Shown: piece after piece, positions 1-7,927 of the stretch
How the letters are laid out: each line of letters opens with the position of its first letter
Position numbering within the stretch: the stretch's first letter is position 1
NCBI GenBank assembly: GCA_027019045.1
Contig: JALUXI010000236.1
Location: forward strand, 1 to 36,038
Direction: 5' to 3'
Length of the DNA stretch: 36,038 nucleotides
Source: Piscirickettsiaceae bacterium
GTDB lineage: Bacteria; Pseudomonadota; Gammaproteobacteria; Thiomicrospirales; Thiomicrospiraceae
The notes under the pieces: generated by a model
Told to the model about the DNA's origin: nothing
Databases searched by the model: none
What the model saw: the letters and a program-made list of their open reading frames with translations, nothing else
Translations under genes and position numbers: made by a program

Positions 1-2
1 TG

Positions 3-2015
3 ACACTTGCCTGCCTGATGGCTACCTACCCTTTCCTATCCGCCACCGCTGACGAGGTTCTGCCTCAAATCTCGGTGACCGAAGAAGACTCCCCTTCTGT
101 TGAACAACGCCCAACCGAAGTGATACTAAATACGGGGAATACTGAAACTGGCACACTGCTTAAACAAATTACTGGTGTTGATGCTGTTCGTAAAGGGGGA
201 CATGGATTAGATGTAATGATTCATGGTCAAACGGCTTCTCGACTCAATGTGCTCTTAGATGGTGCCAAGATCCAAGGCGGCTGTCCTAACCGTATGGATC
301 CCCCAACCTCTTATGCCGAAGTCGAAAGTTATGATGAAGTCAAAGTGTTGCAAGGTGTTCAATCCTTACAATATGGCGCAGGTGGCAGTGGAGGAACGGT
401 GGTTTTTGAACGCAAAGCCCCTTCCTATGATCCGAATCAAGCGGTTCACGGTCAAGTCTCAGCCCTCACTTCCAGCAATGTGATGAAATATGATGCCAAT
501 GCCGAAGTATCCGCCGTAGGCAAAAAAGGATTCGTGGTGATTCAAGGCACCCAAAAAGAAGCCAATGACTATAAAGACGGCAATGGCGATCAAGTTCGCT
601 CAAGCTATCAAACCACTCAAGGTCATATCGATCTAGGCTTCACCCCAAATGAACAAGACAGCTTTAAGCTCTCTTTAGAACGCTCTCGGACTGAAGATGC
701 ACTCTACCCAGGTGCCTCCATGGATGCCCCTGAGACAGAAGGCAATATGGTTCGGCTCCAATATGCTCGTAAAAAGGTAGCAGACAATCTTCAGCATTTA
801 AAAGTAGAACTGTACCGTTCAACGGTTGACCACTTAATGGATAACTACTCTTTCAGAAACACACCTGCTAACCAGCAATCCAAAGCCCCCACTTCCACCA
901 CCACACAAGGTGCCAAAATCCAAGCACAAAGTCAGTGGCAAAAAAGTTTACTCACCTATGGAGTGCAATTGCAAAGCATTGAAAAAGATGCACGCGTAGA
1001 AAAGCCGAACGGCACACCTAAAACAGCACTTTGGCCAGATGTAGTCACCACCACCAACAGCGCTTTTATCGAAAGCCAAACGCCGCTTCAAAATCAAATG
1101 CGGCTAACAGCAGGTTTACGATATGACCTCGTCAATGCCAAAGCCCGAGACGGCCATACTACCATTGGCAGTACCATCCCTGCTAATCTTTATGCCGCCA
1201 CTTACACTGGATACAGTGGTCAAACTTCACAAGATGAAGGTAACCTTAACCTCTTGCTGCGACTACAAGGAAAAGCCACAGCAACCACACAATGGTTTGC
1301 AGGCATCAGCCGCACGGCGAGAACGGCGGATGCAACAGAACGATTTGTGGCTAAAAATGTGATGGGCGGCCCTAAGTCATGGATTGGTAACCCTGACCTC
1401 AACCCTGAAATTCATAACCAATTAGACTTAGGGATGACAGGCGCTTCAGACTCCATCAGTTGGCAAGCCAATGTTTGGTATGATCAGGTCAATGACTATA
1501 TTTTCCGTGATCAAGCCAAAAACCAGTCTGCCGCTACCGCCAGTGATGCACGCACCATCTATGTCAATGTTGATGCACAACTTTATGGTGCCAATGCAGA
1601 GATGAATTACGCTTTAAATGACAACTGGGACTTGGGCGGACAGGTGAGCATCACCAAAGGGTATAACACCACAGACCACCGCAACCTCAGCATGATGCCA
1701 GCACCGAGTGGCATGCTCAAAGCGGAATATACGCAAGACAAATGGTCAGCTGGCAGTCGTTTTAACTTTGCTCTAGAGCAGAATGATATCGACAACAAAA
1801 ATCCTAATGAGCAGAAAACCCCAGCATGGAGTACGGTTGACCTCTATGGCAACTATCAAATCAACAAAACCTTTAGTGTCGAAGCAGGTGTTGATAATCT
1901 TTTCAATCACGCCTACTATAGCCACCTAAGCTATGACCCTGTTGATGGTAGCGGTCTGATCCACACCAATGAACCTGGTCAAAATATCTGGATGAAAGCA
2001 CAGGCCCGTTTCTAG
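3..2015 (+). CDS. oprC: TonB-dependent copper receptor, OprC/NosA type (5' partial)
   Basis: Outer-membrane beta-barrel receptor that probably imports copper with energy from TonB. The reading frame is open to the left edge, and the residues before the first ATG (position 18) look like the end of a signal peptide cut near AXA/ADE, so the true start is outside the window. A plug domain (about residues 30-135 counted from position 18) carries GGCPNRMDPPTSY, a hallmark of the OprC/NosA family. The copper ligands known in OprC, a CxxxM and an HxM about 180 residues later, are both present: C89/M93 and H272/M274. The barrel ends in a C-terminal aromatic residue (QARF), as outer-membrane proteins do. 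The SCO1 gene starts 8 nt downstream. The family is seen directly; copper as substrate is inferred from ligands and neighbours. Confidence 0.9.
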   Translation, partial: TLACLMATYPFLSATADEVLPQISVTEEDSPSVEQRPTEVILNTGNTETGTLLKQITGVDAVRKGGHGLDVMIHGQTASRLNVLLDGAKIQGGCPNRMDPPTSYAEVESYDEVKVLQGVQSLQYGAGGSGGTVVFERKAPSYDPNQAVHGQVSALTSSNVMKYDANAEVSAVGKKGFVVIQGTQKEANDYKDGNGDQVRSSYQTTQGHIDLGFTPNEQDSFKLSLERSRTEDALYPGASMDAPETEGNMVRLQYARKKVADNLQHLKVELYRSTVDHLMDNYSFRNTPANQQSKAPTSTTTQGAKIQAQSQWQKSLLTYGVQLQSIEKDARVEKPNGTPKTALWPDVVTTTNSAFIESQTPLQNQMRLTAGLRYDLVNAKARDGHTTIGSTIPANLYAATYTGYSGQTSQDEGNLNLLLRLQGKATATTQWFAGISRTARTADATERFVAKNVMGGPKSWIGNPDLNPEIHNQLDLGMTGASDSISWQANVWYDQVNDYIFRDQAKNQSAATASDARTIYVNVDAQLYGANAEMNYALNDNWDLGGQVSITKGYNTTDHRNLSMMPAPSGMLKAEYTQDKWSAGSRFNFALEQNDIDNKNPNEQKTPAWSTVDLYGNYQINKTFSVEAGVDNLFNHAYYSHLSYDPVDGSGLIHTNEPGQNIWMKAQARF

Positions 2016-2023
2016 GAGAACCC

Positions 2024-2656
2024 ATGAGCACCAAACAGACAAACATCTCTCTACATAGGCTCCTCCTGCTCGCCATTGTGGCAGCAGGACTGGGGATTTT
2101 GGGATGGAAGTTTCTGATTTCATCCCAAACGCAAGACAGTGCAACGGAAACGGCAAATATTGCCGCCCGTCCAATGGGAGGTGATTTCACCCTGATGTCG
2201 AGTCATGGTCCTATCTCCCTGCATGATTTTAAAGGTAAACTGGTGCTGCTCTATTTTGGCTACACCTACTGCCCCGATATCTGCCCGACCAATCTCGGCA
2301 ACCTTTCACTGGCTTACCGTCGACTCCCACCTGAATTGCAGAAACAAGTGCAGATTATTTTTGTCTCCGTCGATCCTGAACGAGACACGCCAAAGCACTT
2401 GCAACAATACTGTGATTACTATCAAGCCAATATGCTAGGTTTAACGGGAACTAAGGCAGACATTGACAAGGTGGTTAAACAGTACGGCGTTGTGTATCAA
2501 ATCCATAAAGAGGGCAATAACCCTAACTATTCCGTGGATCATTCTGCCTTCACCTATGTGATAGATCCTCAAGGAAAGTGGGTCACCCAACTACCACACG
2601 CCACCTCACCCGATCAATTTATAAAAACCATTCACCAATACTTAAAAGGAAGTTAA
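2024..2656 (+). CDS. SCO1/SenC/PrrC-family copper chaperone
   Basis: A 210-residue thioredoxin-fold protein held in the inner membrane by one N-terminal segment (about residues 11-31), with its domain in the periplasm. The copper site of SCO proteins is complete: YCPDICP gives Cys83 and Cys87, and the distal histidine is His173 in VDHSAF. Known members deliver copper to the CuA centre of cytochrome c oxidase or act as thiol-disulfide reductants. It lies 8 nt after the copper receptor, with an AGGAG ribosome site over that receptor's stop, and 2 nt before the PCu(A)C gene. The three therefore form one operon. No oxidase gene is visible nearby, so the client is not known. Confidence 0.92.
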   Translation: MSTKQTNISLHRLLLLAIVAAGLGILGWKFLISSQTQDSATETANIAARPMGGDFTLMSSHGPISLHDFKGKLVLLYFGYTYCPDICPTNLGNLSLAYRRLPPELQKQVQIIFVSVDPERDTPKHLQQYCDYYQANMLGLTGTKADIDKVVKQYGVVYQIHKEGNNPNYSVDHSAFTYVIDPQGKWVTQLPHATSPDQFIKTIHQYLKGS

Positions 2657-2658
2657 TC

Positions 2659-3132
2659 ATGATACAAAATTCACTCAAAGCCCTAAGCTTATCCGCCATT
2701 GCATGGATGCCGATGATGGCACAGGCCAATAGTGCAGATCAAATTGAAGTCAAGCACGCTTATGTGAGAGAAGTCCCACCAACTGCAATGGCAACAGCAG
2801 CGTTTATGACCTTGAAAAACAACGGTGATCATGCGATTTTACTGACCAAAGCAGACAGCCGTGCAGCTAAGATCGTCCAACTCCACACTCATATTCACGA
2901 CAACGGCGTGATGAAAATGCGACAGGTTCCTAATATTCGCATCCCCGCCCATGGTGAAACCAAACTCCAGCCAGGTGGTTATCACATCATGCTTATTCAA
3001 CCTGTCAAGCCACTGAAACAAGGCAACCAAGTCAAAATCACACTCACTTTTGACGATGGCAGTCACAAAACCATTACCGCCCCAGTTAAATCAGTGATGG
3101 GAATGTCAATGCATCACATGATGCAGCACTAA
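2659..3132 (+). CDS. Periplasmic copper chaperone PCu(A)C
   Basis: A 157-residue secreted protein of the PCu(A)C (DUF461) family, which binds Cu(I) and hands it to SCO proteins or directly to oxidase CuA sites. The signal peptide covers about residues 1-23 (AQA-N cleavage). The family signature H-x10-M-x21-H-x-M is met exactly by His76, Met87, His109 and Met111. The C-terminus (MGMSMHHMMQH) is extra rich in Met and His and may add copper binding. The start at 2659 is chosen over an in-frame upstream start because it follows AAAAGGAAG, begins the signal peptide, and sits 2 nt after the SCO1 stop; the longer form would overlap SCO1 by about 80 nt. The gene ends before a bidirectional terminator. 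Confidence 0.93.
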   Translation: MIQNSLKALSLSAIAWMPMMAQANSADQIEVKHAYVREVPPTAMATAAFMTLKNNGDHAILLTKADSRAAKIVQLHTHIHDNGVMKMRQVPNIRIPAHGETKLQPGGYHIMLIQPVKPLKQGNQVKITLTFDDGSHKTITAPVKSVMGMSMHHMMQH

Positions 3133-3182
3133 TCTCTCAACAATAACTCCACTGGCCGTTATCTTTTAAAACAAACCAAACA

Positions 3183-3214
3183 AAAGCCCCAGCAAATATA
3201 CTTGCCAGGGCTTT
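3183..3214. terminator. Bidirectional rho-independent terminator (copper operon / cheW)
   Basis: AAAGCCC at 3183-3189 pairs with GGGCTTT at 3208-3214, and GCAA/TTGC extend the stem inside a small internal mismatch. The + strand is followed by CTT and an AT-rich stretch; the - strand by TTGTTTGGTTTGTTTT. It lies between convergent genes (PCu(A)C ending at 3132, cheW ending at 3273) and most likely stops both. Confidence 0.8.
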
Positions 3215-3272
3215 CTTATAAAGAATACCTCCTACCTTTAAGATATGAGGTCTACTGTCTGTACGCTACTCG

Positions 3273-3785
3273 CTAATCGTCAATCTCTTCAAACATACTG
3301 TCGATATCGATCAGAATCACAACATTATCATTGTAATGTGCAATCGCTTGGATATGACGGCCTGCGACACGATTGGTATCTTTACCCGTAACCGTATCAA
3401 ATTTATCTTCAGGAATATCTTTAACTTCCATCACCGAGTCAACCAATACACCCACCATTTGATCCTCATCCAATTCAAAAATGATAATTCGAGAAAGGTC
3501 ATCATGATCTTTAGGTTGAATACCGAAGAATCGACGCAAATCTAGGATGGTGACAATCACCCCACGAACATTGATCACGCCTAATACCTGCTCTTCCGTA
3601 CCAGGGACAGGGCGTATCGTTGAAACACGAAGAACCTCTTTGACTTTTTTAACATTAACGCCATAAATTTCAGAATCTAACTCAAACAATACACAGCGAA
3701 TGCTAGGACCAACATAATCTTCATCCATGCCAGGAATAGCGCCACTGCCTACTTGAGAGGCTGCAATTTGATTATTTATTTCCAT
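3273..3785 (-). CDS. cheW: Chemotaxis coupling protein CheW
   Basis: A 170-residue adaptor that links chemoreceptors to the CheA kinase in the cytoplasmic array. A single CheW/SH3-like domain covers about residues 28-165, with the expected pattern RCVLFELDSEIYGVNVKKVKEVLR near its start and VLGVINVRGVIVTILDLRRFFG in the middle. The start ATG at 3785 follows AAGGAGAAGGAAGA. It begins 12 nt after the cheA stop, so the two are cotranscribed from the sigma-54 site before cheA. In Vibrio and Pseudomonas other genes (cheB, parC, parP or mot genes) stand between cheA and cheW; here none do. It is the last gene of the flagellar run and is followed by the terminator at 3183-3214. Confidence 0.95.
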   Translation of the reverse strand: MEINNQIAASQVGSGAIPGMDEDYVGPSIRCVLFELDSEIYGVNVKKVKEVLRVSTIRPVPGTEEQVLGVINVRGVIVTILDLRRFFGIQPKDHDDLSRIIIFELDEDQMVGVLVDSVMEVKDIPEDKFDTVTGKDTNRVAGRHIQAIAHYNDNVVILIDIDSMFEEIDD

Positions 3786-3797
3786 TCTTCCTTCTCC

Positions 3798-5801
3798 TTA
3801 TTGAAAGCGCTGAATCACACCAGGTAAATCTAAAATCAGAGCAATATTTCCATTCCCTGTGATGGTCGCACCCGCATAGCCTTCAACATGTTTCAACATC
3901 ACGCCTAGTGGCTTAATCACGACCTCTTCTTGACCATTCACTTGATCCACTACCAAACCGACGCGTTGATTTCCCACAGCGACAATGACCACTTTATTAT
4001 CAGAGTAATCATGCGTTTCTTCACCATTAGTTGACAACCATTCTGTCAAAAAGAAAAGAGGAATGCTTCTTTCACGAAGACGAATCATCATTTGACCATC
4101 AATACGGTTTGTCTGGTCTGCATCATAATCAAAGATTTCTTGCACACTGGTCAATGGAATCGCATAACTTTCAATACCGAAACTCACCATTAAGGTTGGC
4201 AAAATTGCCAAAGTTAATGGAACACGAATGATAATTTGAGTGCCTCTATCAACTTCAGAATTGATTTCAATACTTCCGTTTAACTTTGAAATCATATTCT
4301 TAACCACATCCATTCCCACACCACGACCAGAAATATCACTGATCGTTTCAGCGGTTGAGAAGCCTGCCGCCATAATCAATTCAAAGGCTTCCTTATCAGA
4401 AAGCTGATTAGCTGCCACTTCATCCATCAAGCCTTTTTCAACTGCTTTACGGCGCAACATATCGGGATCCATTCCCTTTCCATCATCTGTAATTGAAAGT
4501 AAAATATGATCCCCTTCTTGTTTCGCCTCAAGAATGATTTTTCCAACTCTCGGTTTGCCTTTTCGCTCACGATCATCAGGCATTTCAACCCCATGATCAA
4601 CAGAATTTCGAACCAAATGCACTAAAGGATCTGCTAAGGCTTCAACCAAGTTTTTATCTAAATCAGTATCTTCTCCTTTCAGCTCTAGTTCAATCTCTTT
4701 GCCAAGCTTTCTAGCCAAATCTCGCACTACTCGAGGGAAACGACCAAATACCTTTTTCACAGGCTGCATTCGTGTCTTCATGACTGAGTTTTGAAGATCA
4801 GTGGTTACATGATCCAAATTAGCCACCGCTGTCCCTAACTCATCACCCGAGTCTTGGCTATCTTTTAAAGTCAATAAACGGTTACGCACCAATACCAACT
4901 CACCAACCAAGTTCATAATCTCATCTAAACGACGCGTATCCACACGCACCGTTGATTCAGTTGTACTGGCAGTTTTTGCCGCTGGTTTGGCATCTGATTT
5001 TGCCGCTGACTTGTTAGCACCAGCAGCAGAAGCATTGCTCTGTTCAGGCTTTTTCTGTTCCGTTTGAGTTGATTGAGGTGCCATTTTTGTTTCCGCCTCT
5101 TTAGATTGAGGAGATGAAGGTGAAGTCTCTTGAATCAAACCATCGCGTTGTTGCAAAAGCGCTTCAAACTCTTCATCACTGATTTCACCATCGGGATCTA
5201 CCCCCTCTGGCAATTCCAATTTAACTTCTGCTTGAGATGTAGCGCCCTCATGTGAAGAGCTACCACTGACCACCTGATCTCTTTGTGCCAATAAAGCCTC
5301 AAACTCTTCATCACTAATCTCACCATCTGGATCCACTCCTTCAGGTAGCTCTAGCTTAACATCCACCACAGGTTCTGATGCACTGGCTACTGCCGGCTGA
5401 TGATCATCTGCTTGAGCCACATGTCCTTTTGTCAAAGCATCTAACTCTTCTAGTAGCGTTGCATCAGGCTCAGGAAGCTCTCGCTCTCCTTCATTTAACG
5501 CATTGATATAATCTGAAATCACATCAAAAGCGCGTAAGATGACATCTGCCACATCATTATCATAAGCCAAGTCACCATTACGGATTTTGTCAAATACATT
5601 TTCTGCTCGGTGACAAACTTCAATCAGCGGTTTAACGCCTAGAAAGCCTGCGCCCCCTTTAATTGTATGGAAAGCTCGAAAAACGGCATTTAGTAATTCG
5701 TTATCTTCAGGCGTTTTTTCAAGGTCAACCAGCATCTCATTAAGCTGCTCGACCAACTCCATGGCCTCGACTAAAAAGTCTTGTAAAATTTCTTCATCCA
5801 C
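3798..5801 (-). CDS. cheA: Chemotaxis histidine kinase CheA
   Basis: A 667-residue kinase that phosphorylates CheY. The P1 phosphotransfer domain has phospho-histidine 45 in AFHTIKGGAGFLG. P3 dimerisation starts near VDTRRLDEIMNLVGELV. The P4 ATPase shows the N box LVHLVRNSVDHGVE, G1 DDGKGMD and G2 GRGVGMDVV. P5 is CheW-like. A classical P2 domain is not recognisable; in its place is a low-complexity linker (about 125-285) holding two copies of an acidic unit, PDGEISDEEFEALL, 45 residues apart. GTG at 5801 is chosen because AAGGAG lies 7 nt upstream (5814-5809). An in-frame TTG at 5879 would add 26 residues encoded by a sigma-54 promoter and was rejected. Confidence 0.95.
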   Translation of the reverse strand: MDEEILQDFLVEAMELVEQLNEMLVDLEKTPEDNELLNAVFRAFHTIKGGAGFLGVKPLIEVCHRAENVFDKIRNGDLAYDNDVADVILRAFDVISDYINALNEGERELPEPDATLLEELDALTKGHVAQADDHQPAVASASEPVVDVKLELPEGVDPDGEISDEEFEALLAQRDQVVSGSSSHEGATSQAEVKLELPEGVDPDGEISDEEFEALLQQRDGLIQETSPSSPQSKEAETKMAPQSTQTEQKKPEQSNASAAGANKSAAKSDAKPAAKTASTTESTVRVDTRRLDEIMNLVGELVLVRNRLLTLKDSQDSGDELGTAVANLDHVTTDLQNSVMKTRMQPVKKVFGRFPRVVRDLARKLGKEIELELKGEDTDLDKNLVEALADPLVHLVRNSVDHGVEMPDDRERKGKPRVGKIILEAKQEGDHILLSITDDGKGMDPDMLRRKAVEKGLMDEVAANQLSDKEAFELIMAAGFSTAETISDISGRGVGMDVVKNMISKLNGSIEINSEVDRGTQIIIRVPLTLAILPTLMVSFGIESYAIPLTSVQEIFDYDADQTNRIDGQMMIRLRERSIPLFFLTEWLSTNGEETHDYSDNKVVIVAVGNQRVGLVVDQVNGQEEVVIKPLGVMLKHVEGYAGATITGNGNIALILDLPGVIQRFQ

Positions 5802-5851
5802 TGTAACACTCCTTGTCTGAATGGGTTGATGCTTGTGTTTTTCAAAATTTA

Positions 5852-5867
5852 AGCAATGTTCGTGCCA
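5852..5867 (-). promoter_or_regulatory. Sigma-54 promoter for cheA-cheW
   Basis: On the - strand, TGGCACGAACATTGCT matches the RpoN consensus TGGCACG-N4-TTGCT at every fixed position, with GG and GC in the correct -24/-12 spacing. It lies in the 108-nt gap between cheZ and the GTG start of cheA and would give a leader of about 40 nt. It implies that cheA-cheW have their own RpoN-dependent transcription, probably activated by FleR or FleQ. Confidence 0.85.
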
Positions 5868-5909
5868 CCTTTCAGACAATTTTTTGGCATTTTCGGCCTC
5901 TTCAGACTT

Positions 5910-6557
5910 TCAAATGCCTAAATCAGCCAAAAGATCATCCACATCTCCTTGACCATCCACCGCATCTTGTTTAGATTTAGCAGTGACATTTGGTCCAATC
6001 CCTTTCTCTCGATCCTCTTTCGTTTCTGCTATATCAGGAATCACATCCATATCAATCCCAGCTTTCTCAATCAGACTTTTTAAATTATCTTCTAACTCTG
6101 TCACTAGAATTATCACGCGCTTTAAAACCTGCCCCGTTAAGTCCTGAAATCCTTGAGCTAAAATAATCGTATTCATCTGCTCCTTAGCTTGGGACAGTTC
6201 CGTTTTTAATGATTCATCATCAATCTTATTTGCTAATTCATCCAGTTTGTCATACACCGCTTCTGCAGCTTCCAAAGTGGTATGACTGGCTTTTTCGGTC
6301 TCTTCAATCACATAATTTAATCGCTCAGAAGCATCTGGAAGATCATGCTTTGCTTGGCTTAATAATGCACTCTCTTCACCAAAACTACTTAAAGCCTTAG
6401 ATACCTTATCTGCAATCTCCTCAACCCCTTCAACCAATTCTCTTTCTGTTTGCTGAAAAAGTTGATGAAGATAGGTATCTGCTTGCTCATAATCTTTTGC
6501 TTCAATTGAAGACTGAAGTTTTTTTAACAATTCAAGTTCAATATTTTTACTTAACAT
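5910..6557 (-). CDS. cheZ: Chemotaxis phosphatase CheZ
   Basis: A 215-residue, mostly helical protein that dephosphorylates CheY-P. The catalytic segment AQGFQDLTGQ carries the active glutamine at residue 138. The C-terminal peptide DVDDLLADLGI matches the CheY-binding tail of known CheZ proteins, joined by a disordered linker (about 175-203). It lies downstream of cheY, but a strong terminator sits between them. The 108-nt gap to cheA holds a sigma-54 promoter. Its own ribosome site is weak (AAGAGAGC). Confidence 0.93.
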   Translation of the reverse strand: MLSKNIELELLKKLQSSIEAKDYEQADTYLHQLFQQTERELVEGVEEIADKVSKALSSFGEESALLSQAKHDLPDASERLNYVIEETEKASHTTLEAAEAVYDKLDELANKIDDESLKTELSQAKEQMNTIILAQGFQDLTGQVLKRVIILVTELEDNLKSLIEKAGIDMDVIPDIAETKEDREKGIGPNVTAKSKQDAVDGQGDVDDLLADLGI

Positions 6558-6595
6558 AATAAGCTCTCTTAAGAATTAACAATGGATAAATAAAA

Positions 6596-6630
6596 AAGCC
6601 CCTTGCTTATTTGTGTTCAGCAAGGGGCTT
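6596..6630 (-). terminator. Rho-independent terminator between cheY and cheZ
   Basis: AAGCCCCTTGC at 6596-6606 pairs perfectly with GCAAGGGGCTT at 6620-6630 around a 13-nt loop, and on the - strand the stem runs into TTTTTTATTTAT. It lies 37 nt after the cheY stop and 39 nt before the cheZ start. It should end most cheY transcripts and leave cheZ to read-through or an unseen promoter. Confidence 0.88.
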
Positions 6631-6666
6631 CTGATTATAGGGTGATTCGAATAAGTTTCATCACAC

Positions 6667-7083
6667 TTAGCCTTGAGCAGCTGCCTTTTTACGCTCGGCA
6701 TAACGCTCAAAAATCTTCTGCACTTTCTCATTCAAAGTGGCCGCGGTAAAAGGCTTCACAATATACCCATCCACGCCTGCTTGTGCTGCTTCTAAAATCT
6801 GACTGCGTTTAGCTTCGGCCGTAATCAATAAAAAAGGCGTGTCTTTAAGCTTTTCATCAGCTCTTACTTTTCGTAGCAGATCGATTCCTGTCATTTTGGG
6901 CATATTCCAGTCGCTGACGATAAAATCATATTTTCCCGTCTGAATCATCGGCCAAGCTGTTGCACCATCATCCGCTTCATCAAATTTACTGAACCCTAAC
7001 TCTTTCAATAAATTCTTTACAATGCGACGCATGGTAGAAAAGTCATCCACAACCAAAATGTTAATATCGCGATCAATATTCAT
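6667..7083 (-). CDS. cheY: Chemotaxis response regulator CheY
   Basis: A 138-residue single receiver domain. The acid pocket is Asp13/Asp14, the phosphorylated residue is Asp58 in VSDWNMPK, and the switch residues are Thr88 and Lys110 (IVKPF). CheY-P binds FliM (encoded here, with the matching N-terminal peptide) to reverse flagellar rotation. It is about 9 residues longer than E. coli CheY because of a basic C-terminal tail. It follows fliA after 100 nt and is followed by a terminator. With no DNA-binding domain and its place between fliA and cheZ, CheY is the only sensible call. Confidence 0.95.
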   Translation of the reverse strand: MNIDRDINILVVDDFSTMRRIVKNLLKELGFSKFDEADDGATAWPMIQTGKYDFIVSDWNMPKMTGIDLLRKVRADEKLKDTPFLLITAEAKRSQILEAAQAGVDGYIVKPFTAATLNEKVQKIFERYAERKKAAAQG

Positions 7084-7145
7084 TCTATTTTCCTATTCGT
7101 ATTTATACATCAATAATACTGAAGCAAGTTTAATTCCAATTTAGT

Positions 7146-7163
7146 GTAATTATACATAATTAC
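7146..7163. promoter_or_regulatory. Perfect 8-bp dyad in the fliA-cheY gap
   Basis: GTAATTAT and ATAATTAC flank AC in the AT-rich 100-nt gap upstream of cheY. It has the form of a small operator or of promoter DNA, but in this AT-rich context chance is possible and no convincing -35/-10 pair is positioned around it. Confidence 0.3.
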
Positions 7164-7183
7164 AGCAAATAAAAGTGAGTTAC

Positions 7184-7909
7184 TTAAATCCACTCTTTTA
7201 ATCTTGAGCGCAGCCGTTTAATCGCCTGACTGTGAATCTGACTCACACGAGATTCACTAACCCCTAAGACCTCTCCAATCTCTTTAAGGTTCAACTCTTC
7301 ATCATAATAAAGCGCCATCACCAATTTTTCTTTTTCTGGAAGATTTTCAATTTCTCGACTCAACTGCTCTTGAAATGAAAGATCACTGAGCTCTTTTACA
7401 GGTGTCTTAATAGAAGAGACCATTCGATCTTCTGACAACTCGTCATGATCAGGTTCGTCAATGGAGAGTAACTGTGTGGAATTCGTATCTTGAAGAATAT
7501 GATAGTATTCTTCAAGAGAAACCCCTAACTCCGCTGCCACCTCTTCATCTTTGGCTTCCCGACCTTCTCTACTCTCAACACGATTGATAGCCTCTGAGAC
7601 CTCTCGCCCTTTACGATAAACAGAACGAGGCGTCCAATCCCCCTTGCGAATCTCATCCAGCATGGCGCCCCGAATACGAATGCCTGCATAAGTTTCAAAA
7701 CTGGCGCCTTGAGATGCATTATATTTTGCAGCCGCCTCAATCAACCCAATCGTCCCCGATTGAATCAAGTCCTCAACAAATACACTATCAGGCAACCGCC
7801 CCTTTAGATGATAAGCAATTTTTTTGACCAAAGGCAAAAATGCTTCAATATCTATCGCCTCTTGTCGAGTGCTTTTTTCAATATTGGCATATGCCTGTGT
7901 TCCTGTCAT
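7184..7909 (-). CDS. fliA: Flagellar sigma factor 28 (FliA)
   Basis: A 241-residue sigma factor that directs RNA polymerase to late flagellar and chemotaxis genes. Region 2 covers about residues 20-90 (VEDLIQSGTIGLIEAAAKY, then the GASFETYAGIRIRGAMLDEIR segment), region 3 is central, and region 4 ends in a helix-turn-helix (LNLKEIGEVLGVSESRVSQI). Length and order fit FliA of polar flagellates. It lies 18 nt after flhG at the end of the flhB-flhA-flhF-flhG run. Matching sigma-28 sites occur in this window upstream of fliD and fliE. FlgM, its anti-sigma partner, is not in the window. Confidence 0.96.
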   Translation of the reverse strand: MTGTQAYANIEKSTRQEAIDIEAFLPLVKKIAYHLKGRLPDSVFVEDLIQSGTIGLIEAAAKYNASQGASFETYAGIRIRGAMLDEIRKGDWTPRSVYRKGREVSEAINRVESREGREAKDEEVAAELGVSLEEYYHILQDTNSTQLLSIDEPDHDELSEDRMVSSIKTPVKELSDLSFQEQLSREIENLPEKEKLVMALYYDEELNLKEIGEVLGVSESRVSQIHSQAIKRLRSRLKEWI

Positions 7910-7927
7910 TTTCTATATTGCCTTTTA

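Noticed and set aside
1903-2190. 95-residue open frame on the - strand under the receptor and SCO1 genes
   Set aside because: It is antisense to two well-supported genes and shows no domain or ribosome site.
2578-2658. Longer start for the PCu(A)C gene
   Set aside because: It overlaps SCO1 by about 80 nt and would bury the signal peptide; ATG at 2659 has a ribosome site.
5802-5879. 26-residue N-terminal extension of CheA from a TTG
   Set aside because: The DNA is a sigma-54 promoter and leader, and GTG at 5801 has an ideal ribosome site and the normal start of the P1 domain.
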